From the NCBI RefSeq assembly GCF_030818895.1, contig NZ_JAUTBA010000001.1, positions 1,860,001 through 1,924,000 of the forward strand: a DNA stretch of 64,000 nucleotides, given 5' to 3'. Source of the DNA: Sphingobacterium zeae (GTDB taxonomy: Bacteria > Bacteroidota > Bacteroidia > Sphingobacteriales > Sphingobacteriaceae). Every line of letters starts with the position of its first letter. Position 1 is the first letter of the stretch. The position numbers and the translations under genes are program-made. Under the pieces are notes generated by a model. That model did no database searches. It saw only the letters and a program-made list of their open reading frames with translations, and was not told the origin of the DNA. This document shows, piece after piece, positions 53,030 to 61,774 of the stretch.

Positions 53030-54526
53030 ATGAAAAAAATCAGCATTATACTAGGTCTAGTTGCACTGTTGTGTACAGCACAGGCACAGAATAAAAAAGC
53101 AGTTACGCTTCAGGAACGCCTGGCTGCTTTAACGGAGATAAAAGATACCAAAGCATTGCAGTCAGCTTTAAAAAAATTGGAGCGAAGTAAAGAAGAAGCC
53201 GACAGAATGGTGGCGTACTGGTATTACTATGGACAGAAAAATGAAGAAAAGATAGACGCGGTTCAGCAGGCAGTTATGCGAGATTTTCCGAACGGTCAAC
53301 TTTCAATTCAGGAGAAGTTAAAAGAAATTAATAGCATTAAGTCGCTTGCCGAACGCGACTTTCAATTTCAAGCGCTTTTGAAGGAGTATCCCAATGCTCC
53401 TGTAAGTTTTGATATGTACAACATGGCCAATGCCTATGCTGCCGAAGGGAATGTTGAAAAGATGATCCAATATGCTACGTCTTATGCGGATAGAGCTTTG
53501 GACCGAAACGGCAACCATTTGGATAAAGCATGGGTTTTATCCAACTGTGCGCAAATTTTGAGCAGGAGTAACCCCCAAGCCGCCCTACCATACCTCGAGG
53601 ATGGTCTTGCCTACCATAGATCCGATCTTTCCAAACCAGAGTTGGGAGATACCGAGCAGATCCGAAAGGAACGCCGTCGTCGAGGAGAGCAGGCATATTA
53701 TATTTTGCTTAGTAGCTATGCCGATGCTTTAGGAAGAGCGGAAAGAGCAGCCGAAAGCTTACAACTCGTTGCAGCCGTGAGGCAAGAGTTGATGCTCAAA
53801 CCGTCGACGGAGCAGGGTAATCTGGAGATTATGGATGGAGCCTATTTAAATGCCCTACTGGCCAACAAAAAATATGCAGATGCGCTTCCGTATCTCGAAG
53901 AACAGTATATCAAAGGTCATACTGGCGTTGTAACTGTCGATCTGTTGCAAAAAGGATACGTCGAAAGAAAAGGATCGTCGGAGGGATATGAGGAATATCA
54001 AGCTGCGTTAGACAAAACCAAAATAGCGAATGCTGAAGCCGAAATGATGAAAAAACTAGTATCAAAAGACGCACCCGACTTTGAATTGAAGGATTTAGAC
54101 GGTAAAACTGTGCGACTGGCTGATTTACGTGGAAAAGTCGTCGTGCTCGATTTTTGGGCTACTTGGTGCGGTCCATGCAAGGCATCCTTTCCAGCTATGC
54201 AGAAAGCGGTAGATCAATACAAAGACGATAAAAACGTTCGCTTTTTGTTCTTGCACACTTGGGAACGAGGTGGGGGGGATGCTACGGTCAATGCCAAGAA
54301 GTATGTCATTGACAATAAATACAATTTCGAAGTGTTGATGGATCTGCGTGATCCATCAACGAAGGAGAGTGCTGTAGCGCAAGCCTACAAAGTAGACGGA
54401 ATTCCAACAAAGATAATCATCGATCCACAGGGACGTATCCGGTTCGAAACATCAGGCTTTTCTGGCGACGAGGCGACCGCGGTGAAGGAACTTTCTGCCA
54501 TGATTGAGTTTGCGCGAAAGAGTTAA
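53030..54526 (+). CDS. TlpA-like thioredoxin-fold protein (system C, first)
   Basis: This 498-residue exported protein (signal ending CTAQAQ) has a helical TPR-like region of about 320 residues followed by a TlpA-like thioredoxin domain from about residue 345 (SKDAPDFELKDLDGKTVRLA). The redox motif is WATWCGPC (C380, C383), the cis-proline stretch DGIPTKIIIDP. It is a shorter relative in layout of the 667-residue protein of system A, with the same helical region plus thioredoxin plan. It is likely a periplasmic disulfide reductase acting on something that the helical part recognises. A strong terminator follows directly. Confidence 0.88.
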   Translation: MKKISIILGLVALLCTAQAQNKKAVTLQERLAALTEIKDTKALQSALKKLERSKEEADRMVAYWYYYGQKNEEKIDAVQQAVMRDFPNGQLSIQEKLKEINSIKSLAERDFQFQALLKEYPNAPVSFDMYNMANAYAAEGNVEKMIQYATSYADRALDRNGNHLDKAWVLSNCAQILSRSNPQAALPYLEDGLAYHRSDLSKPELGDTEQIRKERRRRGEQAYYILLSSYADALGRAERAAESLQLVAAVRQELMLKPSTEQGNLEIMDGAYLNALLANKKYADALPYLEEQYIKGHTGVVTVDLLQKGYVERKGSSEGYEEYQAALDKTKIANAEAEMMKKLVSKDAPDFELKDLDGKTVRLADLRGKVVVLDFWATWCGPCKASFPAMQKAVDQYKDDKNVRFLFLHTWERGGGDATVNAKKYVIDNKYNFEVLMDLRDPSTKESAVAQAYKVDGIPTKIIIDPQGRIRFETSGFSGDEATAVKELSAMIEFARKS

Positions 54527-54530
54527 TTAA

Positions 54531-54568
54531 ATAGAGTCTTCTAAAAATCCTTTAGGGGACTCTATTTT
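54531..54568 (+). terminator. Intrinsic terminator inside system C
   Basis: ATAGAGTCTTCTAAA pairs with TTTAGGGGACTCTAT over 15 bp (two wobbles), 5-base loop, followed by four T. It splits the second thioredoxin and the M16 gene from the SusC operon. Confidence 0.85.
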
Positions 54569-54744
54569 GTATTAACTATCGACAGCTTTTGCCCTTCCAA
54601 TCAGAAGGAGAAACTACATTAGGCACTATTTAGCTACATAGAATGTTGTCCGGCTGGCAATATTTTTTTTCGAAAATCGAGCCAGCGACTGAAAATTGGA
54701 AGTAAAAAATAATAATAGATAACCTCATCATTAATAATACATAT

Positions 54745-55905
54745 ATGAAAATAAAGATAATATTAATCCAGATCGTACTTTTGTGCCCCTTTTTGGGTTT
54801 TGCTCAAAAGGAAAAAAAAGAGCATTATATCATTCATGGTCAAATTGATAGTATGCCTCAGGGAAAGCAATATGTTTATCTTTCCTCCATAGTCAGAGAT
54901 CAGGAGTTCCATACCGATTCAGTACTGATGAAGGACGGAAAGTTTACATTCAGAGGCAGGGTAGACGAGCCTTGTATGGTAAATATTTACATCAATGTAC
55001 CGGGACGGAAATATCCGGCTACGATGAAATTATTTTTAGAGAATGCTAAGATTAACTTGCGTGCAACTTGGGACAAGTCTGCTCATGAATATGTGAAAAA
55101 TTTAAAAATTACCGGTTCTAAGGTACATGAAGAAAATGAGGATCTGTTTGATGGAGCTATGAAACGATCCGGAAGAGACAAAATTAGGGAAGCTTATTTG
55201 GAAGCCGAAAAACGGCGTGATACCGCTCAGATGCAAGCTTTAACAAGTGCAAATAGGAGCGCGCTGGAACTTTATACAAAAGAGATCAACGATTGGATAG
55301 CGGCAAATCCGCACAGTTTTGCGACGCTGCGATACAAGAGCATGATTATTCCTCCGGATGAAGCTGGATTGGATAAGTTTGAAGCTGAACTGGGCCAAAT
55401 GGATTCGGTTCTCCGTTCATCTTTCCTTGCACGGACCATCTACGCCGACATTAATGAACAACGTAGCCGTCTGAAAATAGCTCCGGGAACCATGGCCATT
55501 GATTTCGTACAGCCTGACAAAGATGGAAAGCTCGTACGCCTTTCCGATTACCGAGGAAAGTACGTATTTGTTGATTTTTGGGCAAGTTGGTGTGTACCAT
55601 GTCGCGCCGAAAATCCACATGTTGTAAAAGCATACAATGATTTTCATAAAAAGGGCTTGGAGGTGTTGTCTGTTTCTGTTGATGATAAGCGAGAAGCGTG
55701 GCTAAAAGCGGTAGAACAAGACCAGCTCCCTTGGACGCAAGTTTCGGATTTAAAAGGCTGGGAGAATTCTGCCAGTCGATCGTATTTGATCAAGGCAATA
55801 CCCGCGAACTTCTTGATCGATCCTTCTGGGAAAATAATAGCATCCGGGCTTCGAGGTGACAATCTTCATAAAGAACTGGAGCGTGTATTCGGAAACATCA
55901 AATAA
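54745..55905 (+). CDS. TlpA-like thiol-disulfide oxidoreductase with DUF4369 domain (system C, second)
   Basis: This 386-residue exported protein (signal ending LGFAQ) has an N-terminal DUF4369 domain (about 25-125, YLSSIVRDQEFHTDSVLMKD and GKFTFRGR), a helical linker, and a TlpA-like thioredoxin domain from about residue 245. The active site is WASWCVPC (C283, C286) with the cis-proline KAIPANFLIDP. It is the counterpart of the system A protein at 18923-20065, which has 380 residues and the same order. It has its own transcription unit between two terminators. An oxidoreductase role in the periplasm is safe; the substrate is not known. Confidence 0.92.
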   Translation: MKIKIILIQIVLLCPFLGFAQKEKKEHYIIHGQIDSMPQGKQYVYLSSIVRDQEFHTDSVLMKDGKFTFRGRVDEPCMVNIYINVPGRKYPATMKLFLENAKINLRATWDKSAHEYVKNLKITGSKVHEENEDLFDGAMKRSGRDKIREAYLEAEKRRDTAQMQALTSANRSALELYTKEINDWIAANPHSFATLRYKSMIIPPDEAGLDKFEAELGQMDSVLRSSFLARTIYADINEQRSRLKIAPGTMAIDFVQPDKDGKLVRLSDYRGKYVFVDFWASWCVPCRAENPHVVKAYNDFHKKGLEVLSVSVDDKREAWLKAVEQDQLPWTQVSDLKGWENSASRSYLIKAIPANFLIDPSGKIIASGLRGDNLHKELERVFGNIK

Positions 55906-55961
55906 TTTTTCTAATTACTTTTTATTGTTGATAAAGGCCTTTTGAACTTCGTCAACAGCTT

Positions 55962-55987
55962 CAAAACTCTGCTCAAGCAGAGTTTTG
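55962..55987 (+). terminator. Intrinsic terminator after the second system C thioredoxin
   Basis: CAAAACTCTGCT and AGCAGAGTTTTG form a near-perfect 11-12 bp stem with a tiny loop, followed after a few bases by a run of five T. Confidence 0.75.
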
Positions 55988-56328
55988 GATAATTTTTATT
56001 TCAAGATAAATTTGTCGTAAGTTAGTTGCTTGTTTTTCATCTCGAATTTAATACAAAGATCATATTGTATTGTGTGAATATCGGTTTATCTATTGATTTT
56101 CTGTGAGTTCTGTGCTTTGGTAGGGTAGCCAAACTGAAAAAACTGCTGCGGTAAACATATATTTTATGCCTTTTCTGTTTATTTTCTTGTCTATTTTCTT
56201 GTTTTAACTTCTTTTTCTTGTAATGCCAACTCGTCGTTGTGTTTAATGTTGTTTTTTTCGATTATTGCTGTAAATAATCTTGTATAGATAGTAGCCTTAA
56301 GTTGTCAATTAAAAAATTACTTCCAGTT
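55988..56328. other. AT-rich gene-free region upstream of the M16 gene
   Basis: These 341 bases hold no convincing gene and no clear TAnnTTTG promoter. The tract is rich in T and weakly repetitive (several TTTTCTTGT-like words). Confidence 0.35.
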
Positions 56329-59268
56329 ATGAATCGAAAATTTAAAACGATAGCCTTCATTTCGCTATTGTTCATTACTACCGGCATCCAGGCCCAGGTA
56401 GGCAAATATGTATGGAAAGATTCCACAGAGGGTGGATATACTTATAAGTATGTGACTAACGACCCTATTCGCACCCGTTTTTACACATTAAAAAATGGTC
56501 TCACTGTTATCCTCAGCGTCAATAACAAACAGCCCCGTATTCAGACATACATTGCTACCAAGGCTGGAAGTAAAACAGATCCTAAAGATCATACCGGATT
56601 GGCGCATTATCTCGAGCATATGCTATTTAAAGGTACCGATAAGTTTGGTAGTCTCGATTGGTCGAAAGAAAAACCACTGTTGGATCAGGTTGACAATCTG
56701 TATGAAAAGTATAATCATACAACAGATGCTAATGAACGGGCGGCGATTTATAAAGAAATTGATCGCGTATCCGGTGAGGCATCTAAATATGCGATTCCTA
56801 ATGAGTACGACAAGCTGATGAGTAGTATGGGCTCCAAGGGGACCAATGCGTTTACATCTTTTGAACAGACAGTATACGTGGAAGACATTCCTAATAATGT
56901 GCTCGATAAATATTTGACAGTTCAGGCCGAGCGCTTCAGGAATCCCATACTGCGTTTATTCCATACTGAACTGGAATCGGTTTACGAAGAGAAAAATATC
57001 AGTTTGGATAACGACAATAGAAAATCTATTGAAACTATTTTTGCAGCCATGTTTCCAAAAAATAATTATGGTAAACAAACTGTTTTAGGTTCTGTAGAAC
57101 ATCTTAAAAACCCTTCACTAAAAGCAATACGCGAATATTACAATACGTATTATGTGCCTAATAACATGGGGGTGATTATGTCCGGTGATTTTAATCCCAC
57201 CGAGGTTGTTCAACGTATTGACAAGGCATTTTCCTCCATGAAACCCAAAGCTGTTCCGGCCTACACTTTTGATAAGGAACAGGCTATTACGAGTCCCATT
57301 ACTAGAACTGTCATGGGACCGACAGCAGAATATCTGCTTCTGGGGTTCCGTTTTCCAGGGGCTGCCGATCCTGACGCACAAATTCTGAATCTTATGGCCA
57401 ACGTGCTTACCAATGGCTCCGCAGGATTGATTGATTTGAATCTGGTTAAATCGCAAAAGTTATTGGGTGCAGGTGCATTTCCCTATGTATTGAAAGATTA
57501 TTCCATGTTGATTCTTCAAGGGAATCCAAGTTCAGGTCAGAGCCTTGATGATGTGAAGAGCCTATTGCTGAGTGAGCTCGACAAATTACGAAAAGGCCAA
57601 TTTTCAGATGATCTGTTGACCTCTATCGTGAATAATGAAAAGAAAGCGCAGATCAAGTTATTTGATAATTATACCAGCACTGCTGAGCAACTCATGTCAG
57701 GCTTCACATCGGAGGTTGATTGGGCAAAAGAATTGGGATATACCGATCGTTTATCAAAAATTACAAAAGAAGATATCATACGTTTCGCTAATAAGTATTT
57801 GTCTGATGTCAACTATGTTGCTGTCTATAAACAAAAAGGGCAGGATAGCAAAGTGGATAAAGTAGTCAAACCGACCATTACACCAATTACTGTTAACCGA
57901 AATGTTGAATCTGCCTTTTTGAAGCAGATCAACGCGATGCCTGAGCAGGATATCAAACCTAAATGGATTGATTTCTCAAAAGATATGTCAACAGCTAAAT
58001 TGAAAGATCTAGAAGTGTTGGCCGTTCAAAATAAAAATAATGAGTTGTTTAGCCTTACCTATCATTTTGATTTTGGAAGCTGGGACAATAAATTATTAGG
58101 CCTTGCAGTGGGATATTTAGAGTTTTTGGGCACCAAAGATAAGAGTAGCGAAGACTTTAGTAAGGCATTTTACAAATTGGCATCAGACTTTTCAGTCTCT
58201 TCAGGAAATGAGGAAAGTAGTGTTTCTGTTTCCGGGCTAAATAGTAATTTCGCAGCAACCGTAGACTTGTTGCAAGACCTTATGCACAATTGTGTAGTCG
58301 ATGAGCAAGCATTCAAATCTTATATTGAACGCGTCAAAAAGTCGCGGGCTAATGCCAAGGAGAATAAGGCGGCCATCATGGAAGGATTAAAAGCTTATGC
58401 ACGTTATGGCGGCAAAAACCCATTTAATTATACCTACACCGACCAGGAACTAGATGAGCTGAAGGCATCTGACCTCGTAGCTGTCTTACATAATCTGGCG
58501 AACGCTAAACATCGCATATTATACTATGGTCCGCACAGGGTGACTGATCTGGTAAAAAACCTGAAGCCTTTAAAACATCATGATTTGCCTTACTATGCGA
58601 TTAAGAAAGGGATGAAATTTGCGGAAAAGCCAACAAGCGATAATAAAGTTTTGTTTGCGCAGTATGCGATGAAGCAGGCAGAAGTTTTCTGGATCCGTAA
58701 TTCAGGATTGTTTGATAAAAACCAAATACCCACAGTGGCCTTCTTCAACGGTTATTTTGGAGGCGGTATGGGAAGTATTGTTTTTCAGACGCTACGGGAG
58801 TCCAAAGCTTTGGCCTATACTACTTATGCTTACTATGGACAGTCTCAGAAAAAGGAAAATCACGGTATGGTGGGGGCGTATATAGGCACGCAATCCGATA
58901 AGTTTAAAGATGCAGTTGGTGGTATGAATGAACTTTTGAATGAGCTGCCGGAATCGAAAATTGGCGTAGAATCAATTCGTACCAATTTGCTGAAATCATT
59001 GGCAAGTGAACGAATTAGTGGGGCAGGAATTCTTTCAAGCTATTTAGCCGCACAAAGACGTGGACTTACAGAGGACTCTCGAAAAATAATTTTTGAGAAG
59101 CTTCCTCAGCTGACATTTTCAGATCTCAAATCATTTCATATCGAAAATATCAGTCGTAAACCTTATGTCTACTGTATTGTAGGGGATGAAAAGGACTTAA
59201 ATGGAGACATGATGTCTGGATTGGGAAATGTCAAAAAGTTAACTCTTGATGAAATATTTGGATATTAA
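56329..59268 (+). CDS. M16-family zinc peptidase (two-domain)
   Basis: This 979-residue exported protein starts at ATG 56329; a TTG at 56302 would add residues before the signal. The signal ends near IQAQ. The inverted zinc motif HxxEH is H93-E96-H97 in LAHYLEHMLFKGT, and the further glutamate lies in LESVYEEKNISLD. M16 enzymes form clamshells that cut peptides. The second half is an inactive M16 domain ending at LTLDEIFGY, so the protein is a fused clamshell of normal length (pitrilysin-like). Located after two thioredoxins, it could digest peptides imported by the SusCD pair. It has its own transcription unit. Confidence 0.93.
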   Translation: MNRKFKTIAFISLLFITTGIQAQVGKYVWKDSTEGGYTYKYVTNDPIRTRFYTLKNGLTVILSVNNKQPRIQTYIATKAGSKTDPKDHTGLAHYLEHMLFKGTDKFGSLDWSKEKPLLDQVDNLYEKYNHTTDANERAAIYKEIDRVSGEASKYAIPNEYDKLMSSMGSKGTNAFTSFEQTVYVEDIPNNVLDKYLTVQAERFRNPILRLFHTELESVYEEKNISLDNDNRKSIETIFAAMFPKNNYGKQTVLGSVEHLKNPSLKAIREYYNTYYVPNNMGVIMSGDFNPTEVVQRIDKAFSSMKPKAVPAYTFDKEQAITSPITRTVMGPTAEYLLLGFRFPGAADPDAQILNLMANVLTNGSAGLIDLNLVKSQKLLGAGAFPYVLKDYSMLILQGNPSSGQSLDDVKSLLLSELDKLRKGQFSDDLLTSIVNNEKKAQIKLFDNYTSTAEQLMSGFTSEVDWAKELGYTDRLSKITKEDIIRFANKYLSDVNYVAVYKQKGQDSKVDKVVKPTITPITVNRNVESAFLKQINAMPEQDIKPKWIDFSKDMSTAKLKDLEVLAVQNKNNELFSLTYHFDFGSWDNKLLGLAVGYLEFLGTKDKSSEDFSKAFYKLASDFSVSSGNEESSVSVSGLNSNFAATVDLLQDLMHNCVVDEQAFKSYIERVKKSRANAKENKAAIMEGLKAYARYGGKNPFNYTYTDQELDELKASDLVAVLHNLANAKHRILYYGPHRVTDLVKNLKPLKHHDLPYYAIKKGMKFAEKPTSDNKVLFAQYAMKQAEVFWIRNSGLFDKNQIPTVAFFNGYFGGGMGSIVFQTLRESKALAYTTYAYYGQSQKKENHGMVGAYIGTQSDKFKDAVGGMNELLNELPESKIGVESIRTNLLKSLASERISGAGILSSYLAAQRRGLTEDSRKIIFEKLPQLTFSDLKSFHIENISRKPYVYCIVGDEKDLNGDMMSGLGNVKKLTLDEIFGY

Positions 59269-59281
59269 TCCAGGTAAAAAA

Positions 59282-59302
59282 AATGTTTAATGTTTAATGT
59301 TT
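59282..59302. repeat. Three tandem copies of a 7-base unit
   Basis: AATGTTT is repeated exactly three times in the gap after the M16 gene, directly before the terminator. It may be a slippage-prone tract of no function. Confidence 0.55.
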
Positions 59303-59305
59303 ATT

Positions 59306-59337
59306 GGGGCACATTCTTTGGAATGGCCCCTTTATTT
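59306..59337 (+). terminator. Intrinsic terminator after the M16 gene
   Basis: GGGGC and ATTC pair with GAAT and GCCCC, with small bulges, followed by TTTATTTA. Typical terminator position after the stop at 59268. Confidence 0.7.
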
Positions 59338-59446
59338 ATCTTCATCAGCACTATGTTATGACCAGCTAAAATAGTTACGTTGCCAACTCAAAGCCCAAGA
59401 TTGAAACGATTAGATGCCGCAGTTCCTTATAACTAGTGCAACATAG

Positions 59447-59980
59447 TTATAAATGATTTAAAACAAAATCATATCTGCTCTCGACAGAACCGATCGGTAC
59501 AGTGATTACCTCATATCCCAGATTTATATACGTTTCTTTCATATTACGATAGGTATTAACGGACTCTTCCCAGCTTTGCTTTCGCTCCATATCGGTTTCA
59601 TAAATTTCAGCCCATGGTGGTAATATGAAAACCTTTCTATTATAAATTGTATCCTTTACAGTTTTAATTTGGTCATCAGTTATAGGTATATTTTCCATTT
59701 TCATGTAGCACAACGTATCTGCCAATCCACGATCAAAAAAGACGGTTTTATCGCAAGTAACATTAAAAATTTGATTATAAGCTTGTAGCGATTCCTTAAA
59801 CATCAGTTGTGCATAGATATATTTGTTTTTCCAGGGGACACCATCACCATTTTTACCCACTTGATCTCTAATGATGGCTCGAGCAGATTCAGGAACAATT
59901 AAAAATCCCTTTGTATGAAGATAGTCAACTAATGTTGTTTTGCCAACACCGGGGCCACCTGTGATAATATATAGGTTCAT
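59447..59980 (-). CDS. P-loop NTPase (AAA_28-like kinase-type protein)
   Basis: This 177-residue protein has a Walker A motif GGPGVGKTT at residues 8-16, a Walker B-like FFDRGLADTLCY and a lid region with TDMERKQSWEESVNTYRNMK. It resembles the AAA_28 group, small ATPases of the nucleoside- or NadR-type kinase fold. A phosphotransferase is likely but the substrate is unknown. It is divergent from the lipoprotein gene at 60089. Start and length look normal. Confidence 0.85.
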   Translation of the reverse strand: MNLYIITGGPGVGKTTLVDYLHTKGFLIVPESARAIIRDQVGKNGDGVPWKNKYIYAQLMFKESLQAYNQIFNVTCDKTVFFDRGLADTLCYMKMENIPITDDQIKTVKDTIYNRKVFILPPWAEIYETDMERKQSWEESVNTYRNMKETYINLGYEVITVPIGSVESRYDFVLNHL

Positions 59981-60088
59981 AAATGTCGATTGGATTTTTA
60001 TTTCATATTATACGCTGTCGAAGAACATTGCGGCATTATTCAAGTATTTTGCCATCAATCTAATGATTTTATTTCTTAAATTAGACCT

Positions 60089-60406
60089 ATGAATACTAAT
60101 TTTATAACCGTTTTAACTCTTTTAACCATCCTTTTATCATCATGTTCTGGTACCCGAATTGCCACGATGAGAAAATCGAAGATGGAGCAGCTTGAACTTG
60201 GAATGTCTAAAGTACAGGTTGTTACTATTCTTGGGCCATCCTATTCAATTTCTCAGAAGGAGGCAAGTGACAAAGATACCATAGAAGTAATTTCTTACAG
60301 AAATATTCCTTTTGATGATGAATTCTATTTATTTCGGTTCAAGAATAATAAATTGGAGAAATGGCATCGAGAATTTCAGCCGATATACAAAGAAGTAAAG
60401 CCCTAG
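60089..60406 (+). CDS. Small lipoprotein, SmpA/OmlA-like
   Basis: This 105-residue lipoprotein has a lipobox (LTILLSSCSGT, C19). A segment resembling the BamE/SmpA fold opening follows, with MEQLELGMSKVQVVTILGPS, where the LGMSKxxVxxxLGxP pattern is characteristic. The rest is beta-strand-like (EVISYRNIPFDDEFYLFRFK). It may aid envelope assembly or be a standalone lipoprotein. Similar to many short Bacteroidota lipoproteins. Alone in the locus. Confidence 0.75.
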   Translation: MNTNFITVLTLLTILLSSCSGTRIATMRKSKMEQLELGMSKVQVVTILGPSYSISQKEASDKDTIEVISYRNIPFDDEFYLFRFKNNKLEKWHREFQPIYKEVKP

Positions 60407-60519
60407 ATTTTTATAATAAAAGTTATTCCTGATTTTAATCTCGCGATATGCCCATATTGCCTAAGCTAGAGGTGCAAAATTTTAAAAGGTTTTATAGCTT
60501 TCTTTTCCTTAGCTTTGTC

Positions 60520-60527
60520 GTTTACCA
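60520..60527 (+). promoter_or_regulatory. Bacteroidota -7 element
   Basis: TAGCTTTG matches TAnnTTTG, 21 bases upstream of the ATG at 60548. It suggests that the truncated Crp/Fnr gene is still transcribed. Confidence 0.5.
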
Positions 60528-60547
60528 AGAATTGAAAATAGCCTTCC

Positions 60548-60787
60548 ATGGATAATATCATCGCATCTATACGTAAGCATTTTGATGTAAGAGATGAGTC
60601 TTTAGCATTACTGATCAGTGGTTTAAAAGAACTGAATGTACCCAAAAAGACCATGCTGATACAGCCAGACAGAAGTGATAAAAATATTTACTTTGTAGAG
60701 AACGGAATCGCCAGGGCCTACACGATACGCGATGGAAAAGAAGTTACTTCTTGGTTTAGCAAAGAAGGGGATTTAACTAAATTGTAA
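60548..60787 (+). CDS. Truncated Crp/Fnr-family protein (79 residues)
   Basis: This short protein matches the first half of a Crp/Fnr cyclic-nucleotide-binding domain (NVPKKTMLIQPDRSDKNIYF, NGIARAYTIRDGKEVTSWF). It then ends abruptly as SKEGDLTKL with a stop at 60787. A normal family member has about 190 residues, so the second half of the sensor domain and the helix-turn-helix are missing. No continuation is seen in other frames. A terminator hairpin follows 22 bases later. It may be a pseudogene remnant or a short protein that modulates Crp-like proteins. The promoter element upstream argues for expression. Confidence 0.65.
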   Translation: MDNIIASIRKHFDVRDESLALLISGLKELNVPKKTMLIQPDRSDKNIYFVENGIARAYTIRDGKEVTSWFSKEGDLTKL

Positions 60788-60809
60788 ACATCGAATGATG
60801 TATACGAAT

Positions 60810-60844
60810 AGAAGGAACAATGATACCGTTGCTCCTTCTTTTCG
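60810..60844 (+). terminator. Intrinsic terminator after the truncated Crp/Fnr gene
   Basis: AGAAGGAACAA pairs with TTGCTCCTTCT (11 bp with one mismatch), followed by TTTTC. Confidence 0.7.
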
Positions 60845-60873
60845 TTTACCCTACTCTACTGAGCACATCCTAT

Positions 60874-61440
60874 TTAAGGCATCAATACAGCATCTATCAC
60901 ATGGATTACCCCATTCGATTGATTGACGTCAGCAACCGTTACTTTTGCGCTATTACCTTTTGCGTCTTTTACATATACGTCTTTCCCTTTCATCCAAAAA
61001 GTAAGGTTGCCACCTTGGACTGATTTGGTTACATAAGTTCCTTTGCCATCCTTAATTGCTTGAACGATCTGTGGCGCGTTCCATTTCCCAGGAATCACGT
61101 GATAGGTCAATATTGAAGTTAATTGCGCCTTGTTTTCTGGCAGCATTAAATTATTTAGAGCCTCTTTGGGTACTTTAGCAAAAGCATCATTCGTAGGAGC
61201 CAAAACTGTAAAAGGACCTGGTCCCTGTAAGGTTTCCACAAGGCCTGCAGCCTTTACTGCAGTAACCAACGTTGTGTGATCTTTAGAATTGACTGCATTC
61301 TCAATAATGTTTTTGGAAGGATACATCGGTGCACCACCTACCGTAACAGTTTTTTCCTTTGTTTGAGCGTGGCTCATATAAGTGCTTCCCAATAATGTTG
61401 CTGCTGTGGCAGCCGCCCATAAGATTGATTTCATTTTCAT
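60874..61440 (-). CDS. Fasciclin (FAS1) domain secreted protein
   Basis: This 188-residue protein has a signal peptide (ending SHAQ) and one FAS1 domain (about 50-188). Typical motifs are FTVLAPTNDAFAKVPKEALN in the centre and YHVIPGK, and the C-terminal VADVNQSNGVIHVIDAVLMP. FAS1 proteins are exported and mediate adhesion or envelope interactions. No other domain is attached. It converges with the truncated Crp/Fnr gene. Length and motifs are normal. Confidence 0.93.
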   Translation of the reverse strand: MKMKSILWAAATAATLLGSTYMSHAQTKEKTVTVGGAPMYPSKNIIENAVNSKDHTTLVTAVKAAGLVETLQGPGPFTVLAPTNDAFAKVPKEALNNLMLPENKAQLTSILTYHVIPGKWNAPQIVQAIKDGKGTYVTKSVQGGNLTFWMKGKDVYVKDAKGNSAKVTVADVNQSNGVIHVIDAVLMP

Positions 61441-61774
61441 GATCTTTATTTTTTATATGTGGTTTAAAACTTTTATACGATCATTTACGACAAAACGGAA
61501 AGTTTGGATTGCGGTGATCGATAAAATTTAAAACAATACGTAGCAAAAGAACACTCTTCTTAGCTCTGATTTTTTTAACTAGGTAATCGAATTAGCATAC
61601 TAAACTGGACAACCATAGCTATTCCCAATAATTCAAACCTTTATGAATTTGCTGGTGTTTATGTGATGATAACCATTTTGCATGGCATAGTAAATAATAG
61701 ATGCATCTAAACAAAACATCAGAGATTGTGAGAAGATAATCAAAACGATATTACTCAGTCCTTAAAGTACAGTT
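61441..61774. other. Gene-free region between divergent genes
   Basis: These 334 bases separate the fasciclin gene (-) from the DUF6766 gene (+). I see no clear TAnnTTTG element, hairpin or short coding region. Confidence 0.35.
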
